Shown one piece after another: positions 13,848 through 25,881 of a stretch of 64,000 nt of DNA. The stretch is from Cryphonectria parasitica EP155 (Eukaryota; Ascomycota; Sordariomycetes; Diaporthales; Cryphonectriaceae): contig NW_024468913.1 of the NCBI RefSeq assembly GCF_011745365.1, positions 1,116,001 through 1,180,000 of the forward strand. Reading direction: 5' to 3'. The stretch's first letter is position 1. Each line of letters opens with the position of its first letter. The notes below the pieces were generated by a model that made no database searches, was not told the DNA's origin, and saw only the letters and a program-made list of their open reading frames with translations. A program made the translations under genes and the position numbers.

Positions 13848-14605
13848 ACATGTTTCACCGGGTTGGGTGCTTGTGGTCTGCAATTTTGTTTTTGGATAAA
13901 GCATCATTGATGCTTTCCCTGGTATTTAGGCTGCGTGAGTGATTCTAAGTCTCTTATATATGGTTTCTTCCTGCTTATTACCCGGGGTGAAGTCTGTCGA
14001 AAAACTCTGCCTTAGTTTCAGCTGCCTATTTATGTGTATGCGTCTAGGCCGTAGATTCTACCTTTACTTGTCACTTTCTACGATCCACGTTCTATAATCT
14101 ACGTATGTCAAGTAACAGTGGCCGTTGGAAGCCTGATCAGCGCCACGGCTGCCAAAGCGATTGCTGTCGTCACCATCATTGCTCGTCATGGGGGTACTGG
14201 ACTAGTTGTTTTTTCTTCTTCTTTTTTTCAGGGGCCATTCATGGTTGCTGATCCCCTTCCCCGAACTTCAATGTTCCAAATGGTCATTCATTTGGATCGG
14301 CTGCCGGAGTCTTAGCGGCACCTGGGTGACCCAAATGGTAAATCAGAAAGCCGTTCTATAGCTTCGAGTTGTAAGTACGTTGCATACCCCTTGACCTTGA
14401 GGGATTCGCTCTTCAGCAGCAGGGAAACAGGTTGCATTCAGGAACGGATAGCATGGTCTTGATGGTATCATTATTATGAACTACATATCCTAGTCCGCAC
14501 GTTCATTTGCATACTCCAAACACACATACACACATGGTCGCCATGCACGAGGCAAAGTACAGACCAGGCTATACTTTGCGGCGTTACACCACGCGAACAA
14601 CCACT
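13848..14605. other. Spacer between convergent 3' ends
   Basis: About 760 bases lie between the pseudogene end and the Rif1 stop codon. The sequence is AT-richer than the flanking coding DNA. No gene or structured element was seen. Confidence 0.5.
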
Positions 14606-17600
14606 TCATCTCCTACCACGCCGCTCTGCCTCGAGCAGCTCGTTCCTCATCTCGAAAAACACATTCTCTGCCTGGTAGAACTGTTCTCTCGTGAGACCTA
14701 CTGACCGGAGTGTCTCAAGTCCGTTCTTGAACTGATTCATAAGGCTGTCGAACGTGCTTGACCCAGACTCTGCGTTTGGCTCATCGATGTTTGTGACACC
14801 CTGGGGGGCCTCTTGTTCAATGACCTCTGCGGGCTGAATCGACATAGCAGGTGAGATTGCACGAGAGGCTATTGGAGACTCTTCTCCGCCGGATGCCTGG
14901 TGTTCTTCTCTCGTAAGTTGTGAGTGTATAGCCTCTTCGTCATCTGTCTGCTCGTCTGCATCCCCCATGGGCTCATCTGGCTGGTCGGAATTGGCCGTGC
15001 TTTGCGGCTGGGTTTCCTGGACGGGCCCCTCCGTTGCTGGAGGTTCCTCAGAAACCTCGTGCCGAATGGGAGAGCTGCCATCATTTGATACCAAAGACAC
15101 TTCGTTTGCATGAAGCTCCTCAGCTGTTTGCAATTGTACACGGTGATCTATGCAGCCCCCGTTAGCATTCATGACTCGTTGCAAACTGACGTGTTGTACG
15201 ATTCTGACTTACCCTCTTTGACAGCAGCAGCAGCAGCAGCAGCAGGTTGGCTATCAGGCACCTCTTGTTGATCATCCTGAACGACATGATTATCATGTCG
15301 GGCTTTCTTGCCGCCACCGCTGCTGTATACCGAAGACGAGGCTGATCGTCTGCGTTTCCTCAGCCATTTTCCGTTGCCCGGGGAGACGTTCTCAAAGCTG
15401 TCCAGTGACTCGGATACCGTAAGCTGGTGAATTGGAGTGTACAGGCTGTTGTTTATGTGTGGACCTTGCGGAGCCTGGATGTTGAGTGGTGGCTGCGAAG
15501 ACTGAGTTGGCTGAGAATTTTGAGAGGCCAAGGCAGCACGTTGGGTCTTCTTCGAGCGTCCACGTCTCGGTTTGTTAGACTCTGCGCCAGCCACCTCGAT
15601 ACTATCGAGAGCCTGCTCAGGTGATTCGGAAAGTATATCGCTGTAAGCTTTATACTCTCTCCTCTTGGGTGAGCTCGATTGCGAGCTTCGTAACGGAATC
15701 TCGATCCGACCAGTCCCAAGATTTCTCATACCATTCTCGAAAGAGGGACTGACGTCAAATAACTGACTGTTGGCGGTTTGGCGAGACGGATGCCGCACAC
15801 TGGCAGACAAATGGCTTTGCCTGGTGACTCTCTGGCTGGGCGTGGGCGGCAAAGGACTACTAGGCGCATCCACAAACTCATCGTTGTCGGACTTAGGGGT
15901 GATTTCAATGGCACTGGATCGCAGTCGTCGCCCGGATGGAGTGGACTGAGTTTCGTTGATGGTAGTTGACACTGGTGCTGCCGCTGGCACAACCATTTCC
16001 TCGGTGGGATCAAAGAGAATGGTCTCCTCAATGATCTCTGTATCAACCTCGGGCTGTGAGGACGTGCCGGTCTCCTGTTCCACGTGGACATCCTCGTCAT
16101 TTTGAACCAAAGGAGTTTCGTCATCTAGCCGCAGCTCCTCGTCGACTTCGTCTAGTTCCATGGATTGCGAGGCCGATGCAGCCTGCAGAGCTAGGTTGGG
16201 AGACCCAGAAACAGGGGATGATGAAAATTGCCAGTCTACCAGGGACTTGTTGCTTGTCGCTTGCGACTTGAGTTCGGCGAGGAGGCGATACGTTCTTGGC
16301 TCAGGCGGCGAGGACGGCGGATCGGTCATTTCCTGGTCGTGAACCGGAAGTGATATAGGCCGCCCTCGCCGTGGTGTTGGAGTTGAGGTGAGACAATCTT
16401 CATAGTCTCCTTCACGTTCCGGGGTCAGTGCGCGAAGTGATTCCGTGCACACAGAGGGCTGTTGCACATTGGCTGATTGTGCCTTCTTCGTCTTCTCAGT
16501 TGGGCTAGACCGTATCTCCGGGAACATGGCAGCAGTCTCCTGTTGTCTCTCCCGGATTTCCTGCTGTCGGTCCGTGAGTAATTGAGATTCCTGGGCGATC
16601 ATAATGGGCGAGAACTCGATAGCAGCAAATTGTAGCTGGGAGTCCTCATGACGGAGCTTCGGCTTCGGGGTGTGTCCTTTAGACTTGGTCCTAGCTTCGG
16701 GCGTTATTTGCTCTTTGCCGTTGAATATTTCGGTTGCATCGTTCAAGACCTGAGCGGGAGAAGGGCGGGATGCAGAAGGGCGAGGCTGAGGTATCGGCTG
16801 TAGGTTTCTGAGAGGCGTTACGGACAGGGTGTCGATCTCGTCTTGAGATTCGATAAAGTTATGGCGGATCTCCTCGGCGTCGGGTATCTCCAATCCAGGG
16901 CGGGTAATTTCGACAGCGGAACCTAGTGATGCAAGCACTGTCTTGAGGGCTTCGGGATAGTCAATTTGCTCTCTGTCTTCATAAATTCGATTCCACGCCT
17001 CTGCCGTAAAGCGAATTATCTCACGATGAGTACTGCGGAACGCAGCGCAGAATAGCGGCTCGATGGTGGCTAGGTGCAGGTTGTCCGCACTTGTTTGAGC
17101 AAGAATCTTGCAAAGCCTTTGCCAGAGTGACCGCACCTAGACAATGTTAGTAATATTCCAGCAGCTTGAGATCATGTTGAGTGACTTACTGCCTCAGGCA
17201 CACCAGGGACATCAGTTTTGGTGATGCGATGGTCCTCGTCCTCAAGCCAGCACATGAGGCCTGTCTGGATGGCAATCAAAGCTCGAAGTTCGAGCTGAGG
17301 ATGAGCGCGCTCAAAGAAGCTTTCCACCCCACTCAAGAGCTTTGTGACTCGATCCAAATCGCAGGACCTAATGTGGCCATAAACCCTCTCCAGCACGCTG
17401 ACGAGGAGCCTGTACATATTGTCAAATGGGTCAAACGAAGGATGTCGTGCGCCGGCGTTTGATGAGCCCCAAAGACGTCTCTTCGCGGCATCAAGGGCCT
17501 GCTTGTCCCGAGGATGAGTGGAAACAGCCAATATCTCGATTGCTGCGTCAAATTGACGTGTCTGGATCCCACCCGCGTGCTCATCCAGAGACATATCCTC

Positions 17601-20198
17601 AATAGTACCTGCGAGCTGTTCAACCGCAGCGACCGCGACACCAGCATCGCCAACTTCATCTCTCAGGCGAGAAGTGAGCCTCTGGAAGAACCGATTCCAG
17701 TGGGTCCAGGGAAGATTTGGGCTTGACTTGAGACCACGCTCCAAAAGCTTGACCATATCACGGTACTCCAGCCCGGTATTACTCCCCGCCCCAGGACTGC
17801 TACCCAGAGAGCCATGCTGGCTACGTTCAAGAGGTGCAGACATCTTGGTAGCGCACATGACCCATGTCCCGCATGGACAGTGTGCATCCATGGGTAGGAG
17901 GCGCAATAGCTCTTGTGCAAGATCAGCCTGTGCCTTCGCATTCTTGCCGGTGAAGAAAGGGGCGAAGGTAGAATCAAAAAACTGGATAGTCGTATTATCG
18001 TCTGGTATGCCGGGCGGCAAGTGACAGAACAGAAGGAAGAGATGGTGCAAAGGCAGACGCTTCGAGCCATGACTCTTGACTGACCGTTGCGTCGGCGCCG
18101 ATGGAAGGAACTGATCTTCCTTAGTTCGGACGAAATGAATTCCAGTGAAGGGATTGGGCAAAAGACCGAGTCCTTCCACGAGAATAAGGACGAAATCTCT
18201 GGTGCTGTCCAAAAACTCCAAGGGGGTGCACGGCTTGTCATTGAATCCGGGGCGTGGACCTTGCTTCCACGCTACCAACAGGAAGGTGAAGGCTTCCGCG
18301 ACAAACTTCGCAGTGTCATCGTGTAGCTTAACGTCTTTGGTGGAGGCAGAGGCCACCGACTGAACAAGTGCCCGCCACAAGTCCCGGAATGGGCTACCAG
18401 CTACTGAAATGCCGGCGAACCCATGTGCCAAAATTGGGCCGACGAGCTCAAAAATGTGGTGTGGATTGGCCCTGATCCATTTCGACTCAATGGCAGGCAG
18501 CTCGTCGTCCTTGACCAGCATGGGGTCTTTGATGCGGTCTTCCCTCCACACTCTCCTCGTCTTACAGTCGAGCAAGCCGGTCAAAATGGCGGCAGCCTGT
18601 GTCATGTTCGCTTTGTCTCCCTGCTCACTGTTGATGAGACGCTGCAGAAGTGGTGTGACGCCCATTTCCCATACCTCATTCAACATTCTCAGGTTCATTT
18701 CCGGCCTGAGAGCATAGTAGTAGAAGTTGCGGATGGCACCCAATACGGAATCACGAAGACCCTTGCGTCTGAGTTGGGAGAGAAGAGGCTCTCGGATGAG
18801 GCGGAGAGCGGGTTTGTGGTCCAAGCGGCGATCGAGAAACAATCGATACGTAACACGGCTCCAGGCAAGATTGGCCTCTTTTCTCGTCTGGAGGTTGGAG
18901 TGGTTGAAGGAACGCTTGATGATGTCTAACCAAGGCTTGAAACGATCCCACTGATCAGGACTCGGGATGAACAAGGTGATGACGCTCCAGATTCGCGGAA
19001 CGAACTGTGATTCATCCTTGTTCTGGAGCATGGATCCCAGACGCTCGATAATGTGCTCGACGTATTTTTTGTCTTCAAGACTCAGATTGAGAAGGTCCAG
19101 GACCCGGCCGACTAGTCTCTTATCTTTATTGAGGGTGAAAGCAGCGTCGAGGCCCAGTCTTGCGGCGGCTGAGCGTATCTCACCAGCACTGCTCAACATG
19201 TCTGTGAAGAGATCCTGCAGCCAGTCCGAGTGTGCCGCCATCTGCTGCGGACACTGGGGAACCAGCTTCTCATAGACGTGAATCCTACTTTGAATGATGC
19301 TCTTTCTAGACAGGTGATTTTCGATGTTATGCAAGGCAGTGACAAGACGGCCGACCCTCTCGAGACTCATAACTTCAAGAGAGAAGTTCTGCAGATACAA
19401 TGCTTGCATGAGGTGTCTGACGACCTCTTTCGGAGCCTGCTCGTCCTCAAAGGACCGCACGCAGTGTTCCACGAAAAACATGCCAAACTCAACGGGAATA
19501 CTTGACGCGATGCCGGGAAAATGTAGGAACGTGTGGAGGAGCTTCAGGGCGGAGGTCACCATGGGAATGTCAACAGTACCAGTCGGGGTCCTGTAAGATA
19601 AATCTCGCTGGATGAACTGCATGAAGAGTCCCATCTTCTCCTGGAGGGCGATCCGGTCGGGGAGGTTACTGGATGCCTTCAGCGCACGAAAGAGCATGAT
19701 GTAGGCGTCGACTTTAGACTCCCTATCAGCTCCAGCGAGCTGTTGGAGGGTGGACTCGAGCATAGCTGCAATATTGACCTGGCCCGGCTTGTCGATATCC
19801 AGATACACCCCATTTGCGGGACCAAGCCTATTTGGCACAGCAGTCTGCTTCAATATGCTCTTGACGGGTCTGGAGCTGCTGGACGGGAGCGATAGGGGCG
19901 TCTGCTGCTGTCTCCTTGAAGGGGGGTCGGTGTATATTGGAGGATCCTGGTATTGGGCCTGGGAAGAGAACCCAACTCGTTTCCTCCGTGCCGTCGAGTC
20001 TCCAGACGAAGTGGTGGGAGACAGCACACCGGGGGGCGTCTGTAAACTTCGCGGATGGCTGAGCAGCTGCTGTGGAGCAATTAAGTGCTTGGAGAGGACG
20101 TCGAGGTCATGGCTGGCCGTCTCCCTGGGGGGAGTCGGGGGTCGAGCTGGTAACGATTCAAGAAGACTGCAGTGGTGATCGTCTTCTGCCGACCCCAT
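14606..20198 (-). CDS. rif1: Rif1-like telomere/replication-timing protein with PP1-docking motifs
   Basis: Three exons: 20198-17190, 17136-15213 and 15147-14606. The introns (GTAAGT..CTAG with a TACTAAC branch site, and GTAAGT..ATAG) leave the frame intact, giving 1,824 residues. Residues 1-120 are disordered and hold an RVxF-type site KRVGF (73-77) and a SILK site (114-117), the pair by which Rif1 recruits protein phosphatase 1. About residues 130-1000 form the helical HEAT-like Rif1 N-terminal domain. From about 1000 to 1780 the protein is Ser/Pro/Glu-rich and low in order, with a poly-Ala run encoded by a CTG repeat. A short helical segment closes the C-terminus (TREQFYQAENVFFEMRNE). Rif1 counteracts Cdc7 kinase at origins and limits telomere and end processing. 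The call rests on architecture plus the PP1 motifs, not on alignment. Confidence 0.85.
15222..15245. repeat. (CAG)8 microsatellite within rif1 coding sequence
   Basis: Eight CAG units on the plus strand encode an alanine run on the minus-strand gene just before the end of its second exon. Length variation would change the protein in multiples of one residue without breaking the frame. Confidence 0.9.
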
Positions 20199-21468
20199 GG
20201 CGGCGGGTGGTAGGGTCGGGTCGGGGTCGAGGTTGAGAGGGTTCGCGTGTCTGCCCCGACGAGAGGCACGCCTGATCTCGAAGACCCAAGGTCTACGTTG
20301 ACGATGTGGTTATGTTGAGGAAGCTGACCATGGCCGAGACACCAGCAGCCGTCGCGAGCACGATGGTGGGAATGTCGAGGACGCGTCGAGGCGGTTGGAC
20401 TTCTAGGCAGCGCGTCTGCGGATCTTTCCAGAGGGACCCTGCACTAGAGTGGGTATGAACGAATTGGTTGTGGCGCACAAGAGGCAATGACCTCTCAGAG
20501 CTCTCAGAGCAGCAGACAGAACTTCAACAACAGAAAACTCGGGGACATAAAGCATAGGACTTCTATTCGATGCCCAAGTCTCCTCTTCTCCAAGGTTCGT
20601 GTTGGGACGGTCGTTGGATCGATGCTCGGCCGCGCTTTGGTGAAGACTAAATGTGCAATATACGGGAGCTAAACCATGTCCACTGTAGAGAGCTAACTGA
20701 AGGTGGGGCTCAGAATCCCATTAAACGCGACCTGCAGCGCGTCTCCCTCCACGGTACAGGGCCCTGGCACCGCGCCGCCCGTCATTTACGCGTTTTTTTC
20801 TCGCAGCTCGTTCTTAGCTGTCAAGGCCCCTGCCCACTGACCACCCTGCTAATTTTCTCCCCAGAAATCCCCTGTGACCCGCTGCGCGCGGCGGGCGGGC
20901 GCCCGCACAGAGGCCTAATGCAAAACCTAATGACGGCACGTCTTGACCTCTTCAAGCTTAAGCTTGGATTCCTGCCTCGTCTCATCTCAACTCGTCTAAG
21001 CTGAAGAGGAAGCCCAGCCATTTTCTCCCCTCCTTCCCTTCTCCCTTCCTCTCTCTTCCTTCCTCTCTTAAATAGGTGCAAGCAAGCTGTCTTCTTGTCC
21101 ATCCTCTCTTCCTCCTTTACTACCATTGGGACTCAGCTCAGGAACCCCATCCGTCAGACAGTCAAGTCGGTTAGTGGTTGTGGTCTGACTGACGTCTATT
21201 CCCTTTTTTGTTCTTCCAGCCTTTTCTTTTTTTGTTTGAGTCGTGTCGTGTCGTCACCACCACCACCGTCAAGATTCCGCGTCTGCTTCACTTAGCGATA
21301 CCCCATTCTCCTTGTGCCCTTCTCCTCTTTTCATTCTTTTATTCACGTCCTGCTGTTGGACATCTGTCTTTCCTTGATCAATTCTCAAATTGTGTGCCGT
21401 CCACACGCCTGCTCTCGACGAGACCAGCAACTTCTTCCCTTCCTTCTCTCACCACAACAGCCACCACC
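20199..21468. promoter_or_regulatory. Divergent promoter region, rif1 / uracil-DNA glycosylase
   Basis: These 1.27 kb separate two outward-facing genome-maintenance genes. Two perfect ACGCGT elements, the core of the yeast MluI cell-cycle box, occur at 20381-20386 and 20788-20793. The 470 bases before the glycosylase ATG are strongly CT-rich (about 21000-21100 and 21300-21460), as in many fungal leaders. About four ACGCGT words occur in the window, so these two could be chance. Confidence 0.45.
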
Positions 21469-22674
21469 ATGTCGTCCATTAAGCGCAAGGCCACTGGCCA
21501 GATTGCTGGGTCAGATCCCAAGAAGCCCAAGCAGAATGCGAGCATCACCTCTTTCTTTGGTGCTCCCAAGGCAACTTCTACGTCTGCAGCCCAAGGCTTC
21601 ATGTCCTCTCCGGCCTCGTCTGCTGCCGAAGCTGCTGCCCCCAAGTTCGATAAGGCTAAATGGGTGGCCTCCTTAACCGATGAGCAGAGGGAGCTTCTCA
21701 AACTTGAGATTGACACCCTGGACGAGAGCTGGCTGGCCCAACTGAAGGGCGAGATTGTCACCAGGGAGTTCTTGGATCTCAAGAGATTTCTCGACCGTGA
21801 GGCTGGTGCGGGCAAGAAGATCTTCCCGCCTCGGGAGGACATCTACTCTTGGTGCGGTCCCACCCAAATCTGAATATTCATACCTGGTCTGTGCTAACCA
21901 CCCCACAGGTCTCGTCACACCCCCTTCCATAATGTCAAGGTCGTCGTCATTGGCCAAGACCCTTACCACAACCACAACCAGGCTCACGGTCTGGCCTTCT
22001 CCGTGAGGCCACCCACTTCTGCCCCACCATCACTCAAGAACATGTACACCTGTCTCAAGAATGACTATCCCTCCTTCGTCCCACCACCCAACCGTGGTGG
22101 CCTTCTCACTCCTTGGGCGAAACGCGGCGTGCTTCTGCTCAACACGTGCCTGACGGTGCGTGCTCATGAGGCCAACAGCCACGCCAATCGCGGGTGGGAG
22201 CGCTTCACGCAGAAAGTTATCGACCTCGTTGCCGCACGCCGGACCCGCGGCGTGGTCTTCATGGCCTGGGGCTCGCCTGCGGGCAAGCGTGTGCAGAAGA
22301 TTGATGGGAAGCGCCACCTGGTCCTCAGGGCCGTCCATCCTAGCCCGCTGAGTGCGTCGAGAGGCTTCTTCGACTGCGGCCACTTCAAGAAGGCAAACGA
22401 GTGGCTCGTGACCAGGTATGGTGAGGCGGGCGAGATTGACTGGAGCCTGGGCCCCCAGCCCACACCAAGCAAGAATGTTGACTTGGAGGAGGATGTTGAT
22501 GAGGACTGGGAGGCCGAGGCTGCTGCTGCGATCACCGAGGCCGAGAGCAAAGTCAATGTGATGGGCCCCCCGCCGACACCCTCTCCCAAGAAGGGTGACA
22601 GAGTCGTGACCCCCGACATGACCAAGGCCAAGGCTGCCGGCAAGGAAAACGGAAGGCCTGATATTCCAGCGTGA
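21469..22674 (+). CDS. UNG1: Uracil-DNA glycosylase (family 1, UNG)
   Basis: Two exons, 21469-21851 and 21909-22674, are joined by a 57-nt GTGCGG..CACAG intron, giving 382 residues. The enzyme removes uracil from DNA at the start of base excision repair. The catalytic loop GQDPYH is at 143-148 with Asp145, and the minor-groove loop HPSPLSA is at 271-277 with the catalytic His271. The intron falls just before the catalytic loop. The N-terminus carries basic clusters (KRK, KKPK) and NASITSFF at 23-30. The latter resembles a PCNA-interacting box with Asn in place of the usual Gln, as expected for a nuclear form that follows the replication fork. A Glu/Asp-rich tail of about 80 residues follows the fold and includes two SPKK/TPSP-like sites. 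No clear mitochondrial presequence is visible. Confidence 0.95.
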
Positions 22675-24150
22675 CTAGATGTGAACCTGTTCTACAGTTT
22701 CAAGTAAAGCACGTGGAACAGGTTCACAGGATGGAACATCAAAGGACAGATGCATATACGCTGCGGTACTTGAGCGTGTGTTTTTCTTCGGTCCTCACCA
22801 CATAGGAAGACGATTTGTTTCGTCATTCCCCCCTTGCGCAACGCTGGATAGAGCAATAATGCCCGCTCTAAAATACCAGATGAGGTGTACATGAACCCTT
22901 ACTATCACTAGGGGGAGGCGACGATTGGACAAAATGGAGACCGTGTCGGTTGGGACAGAGCGACCACCTAACGACTGATGTAAATGTACGAAATGTATGG
23001 CTGGGGGTTGGGACTACGAGAGTGAAGTTGTCTCATAATAAGCTCACGGTATGGCCAGACCCTGACTTGGGCTGGGAAGTCTTTCATTGTTTGGTGCTGG
23101 TAACTGGAAACCGTCTTGTCAATGCAGAATGACCATAGCATACTTCTTTACGAATGCAATACTTTGGATGCTCAAGCATCCTCTGCTTCCTACGTCTTCT
23201 TACTTATCTCTTCAAGAACACCCTCAAGCTCATATCCTATATCCCTTCAATTTCGGGAACTAGACAAGTAACATCACGTCAAGCCCTGTTCTCACTTTCC
23301 AACTAGCAATTTGCAGGCCTTTCATAAACTCGAGATGCACTACGCCCAGACCCTCAACACCTCTCCAACTTACTCGTGCTCCTAGTCTCCAGCGGCCAAC
23401 CAGCCATGTCAGACCGGGACGTGTGTATAATCGCCACTCAACCCTCAGCACTCTCCAATCGCTCCCCTTAGGGGACGCCTCCACTTGCAGTGAGGTCAGT
23501 AGCTCCAGCTTTGCCCTCACTCGGGGGAGGGTGGAGGTGGATGGGACACTGCAGCTGAGTGGCGTGGTGGCTTGTCGTTGGGAATTTGCTAGCTGCTCCA
23601 GGGGGCTGGGGTTGGTTGGGGGGGGGGGGTATGTTTGCGAACCTTGATATGAAGAATGAGGGGAGGACTGGCTGAAGGGTCTTGTGGAAGTTTGGTATGC
23701 CCCGTTGTTTTCACTATTTATGCCGGCATAATATGCTACAAAGAGAGAAAAACATATGCAACCACCAACGCCATTCCAACCTGCCGACATCAACCATGAC
23801 GCCTTTTCTCTTCTGCGCAATGCCGAAACCCGAGGATATACGCGATCATCGGGGAAACAAATACAAGCAAGCCACTAACACACCACGAGAATAGACTATT
23901 AGAAAAAGGATAAGAAAACGAAAAGAGAAGCACTTCTTCGTGATTAGAGACCTAATCAATGAATATCAAGGCCTGAGCCTCCGACTGTTTTATGCGTTGT
24001 TCTCTTCCTGTGGCGAATGAACCAAACCAATGCCTCTGAGACACTCAACCCTCATGTGAGCGCCATTCTGAAGCGTTTCTCAACAAGCTCATAAGATTAC
24101 GCCCCGAACAAAGGGAACCGAAAAGCCACGGGCGACATACACATTGCATC
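22675..24150. other. Spacer between convergent 3' ends, with G12 tract
   Basis: These 1.48 kb lie between the glycosylase and zinc-transporter stop codons. They include a G12 run at 23618-23629. Short frames on both strands (for example 23260-23820 minus) lack recognisable domains. No gene called. Confidence 0.5.
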
Positions 24151-25881
24151 CTAGTGGTCATGCGCGTGCCCAACTTCTCCATGACTATGTGCCGAGTGGC
24201 TGCTGCAGTCGCTCCTCACCGAGTCATCCACGGCCGTGGCACTCGTTGAGCAGCACCCTTGTCCGACACAATCATCGACGCACTCCAACAGGCATGCGCC
24301 CTCGTTCGTAGCATTGCATCTGCGCATCTCAGCGGTGCCATCGATGTTAAACACCTGCTCAGCATCCTGCACGTGGCCGTGCGTCTGGTCAAGACAAAAC
24401 TCGGGCTGGATGGTCGCGGAGTGGATGCCATATGCGTGCAGACACCGGCGCACCCGTCTAGCTAGCTCCATGTACTTCTCGCCGCCAGCCTCTGAAATGG
24501 GGAAGGCGACATGGATGTGCATGGACGCAACGATCTTGGAGTCGGACAGTTGCCAGATGTGGACGTGGTGGCAGGTGATGACGCCGGGAAGCGCCTCGAT
24601 GTCCTCGCGGATATCTTGGACCTCGAGGCCTTCAGGCGTGGCCTGTAGGAGGATCTTGGAGGTGGCGAAGGTGAGGGGAAGAGCGGACTTGAGGATGATG
24701 AGGGTGATGAAGAGGGACACAGCCGGATCGGCGTAGTACTTGCCCGGCCAGTCGGTCAGCCAGATGATAAGGGCCGTGACGATGACGCCCACGTTGCCGA
24801 GAGCGTCACCCAGGACGTGCAGGATCATGGCGTTCATGCCCATGTCGGCGTGGTTGTGGCCATGACTTGACTGGCCGGCCTTGCGAGGCTTGTTGTGGTT
24901 GTGGGTGTTGTGCAGGCTCGAGTCTCTCCTAGACCGACCCCGCTTGGGTGCAGAGTCAACGTGCTTACCGTTGACGTTGCCCACGCTGCCGCTTCTCTTT
25001 CCAATGAGAGGTGTGTTCTCCGTCACCTGCTCGCTCACGGCGGCATCATCCACATCGTCGCCGCTGTCCGAGCTCAGCTCCTGAGGTTGGGGTCGCGTCG
25101 CTGCAAGGATGTCCTGTCGGGAGAATGAAGGATAGATGCTGATGTCGTCAATGCTCGTGACGTTGTTGCGACCGGTGCTGCCGCGGCGTCGCGACCTGCC
25201 ACGGTGGGATGCCCTGCTGCCAGTTCTCTCGGTTATCTGGGAGGTCTCGTCGAACGATATCCGCTTCGATCCCATGGACGCGGAGCTCTTGTGCTTGAAC
25301 TTGGATACCACGACTTCGGGAAGGTACTCTAGAATGGGGCCCTCGCTCTCGTCTCCTGCCTGGTTCGCGCCGACCCTGCCCTCTTCTGCCTCGCTGAGGT
25401 CGTTGTGACTGTGTCCGTGTCCATGTGCGTGTTCGTGCCCATGTTCCTCGTCGCCGTGTTCGTGCCCATGAGAATGTCCATGTCCTCCAAGTACCAGAAA
25501 TCCTACCAAATTCGAGGCAAGGCCGAGTGAGCCAACGATAAGGATCAGTTTCGGATTCGAGATCTCAGGCGGTTCGAAGAATCGCGTGACGGCCTCGAGA
25601 ACGATCGAGACGCAGAGGGCGATCAGAAAAACGGCATTGAAGAAGGCGCCAAGAATCTCGGCGCGCAGCCAGCCGTAGGAGTACTTGTCGGTGGTAGCCT
25701 TCTGCGCGAGGCGGACAGCCCAGAGTCCGACCAGGAGGGAGATGATGTCGTTGAGCATGTGGAAAGCATCAGCCATCAAGACCAGGGAGTGGACCAGAAA
25801 GCCAGAGATGAGCTCGACAAGAAAGAAGGCGACATCAATGGCCAGCATGATGCTGATACGAGTAGACTTTGACCACGCCAT
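24151..25881 (-). CDS. Vacuolar zinc transporter, cation diffusion facilitator family (ZRC1/COT1-like)
   Basis: An intronless gene of 576 residues starting at ATG 25881 (MAWSKSTR); the frame extends upstream only through a non-ATG codon. Six membrane helices are visible, four before and two after a long hydrophilic loop. The Zn-site pairs are H41xxxD45 (HMLND) in helix 2 and H355xxxD359 (HVLGD) in helix 5. The cytosolic loop opens with a dense His cluster (134-159) and later has a second one (about 324-344, HNTHNHN and HGHNH). The C-terminal domain is followed by a tail rich in Cys and His (about 518-576), ending HSHGEVGHAHDH. Family members export Zn from the cytosol into the vacuole in exchange for protons. 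The Ser/Arg-rich middle loop makes it longer than yeast Zrc1 (442 residues). Confidence 0.93.
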   Translation of the reverse strand: MAWSKSTRISIMLAIDVAFFLVELISGFLVHSLVLMADAFHMLNDIISLLVGLWAVRLAQKATTDKYSYGWLRAEILGAFFNAVFLIALCVSIVLEAVTRFFEPPEISNPKLILIVGSLGLASNLVGFLVLGGHGHSHGHEHGDEEHGHEHAHGHGHSHNDLSEAEEGRVGANQAGDESEGPILEYLPEVVVSKFKHKSSASMGSKRISFDETSQITERTGSRASHRGRSRRRGSTGRNNVTSIDDISIYPSFSRQDILAATRPQPQELSSDSGDDVDDAAVSEQVTENTPLIGKRSGSVGNVNGKHVDSAPKRGRSRRDSSLHNTHNHNKPRKAGQSSHGHNHADMGMNAMILHVLGDALGNVGVIVTALIIWLTDWPGKYYADPAVSLFITLIILKSALPLTFATSKILLQATPEGLEVQDIREDIEALPGVITCHHVHIWQLSDSKIVASMHIHVAFPISEAGGEKYMELARRVRRCLHAYGIHSATIQPEFCLDQTHGHVQDAEQVFNIDGTAEMRRCNATNEGACLLECVDDCVGQGCCSTSATAVDDSVRSDCSSHSAHSHGEVGHAHDH

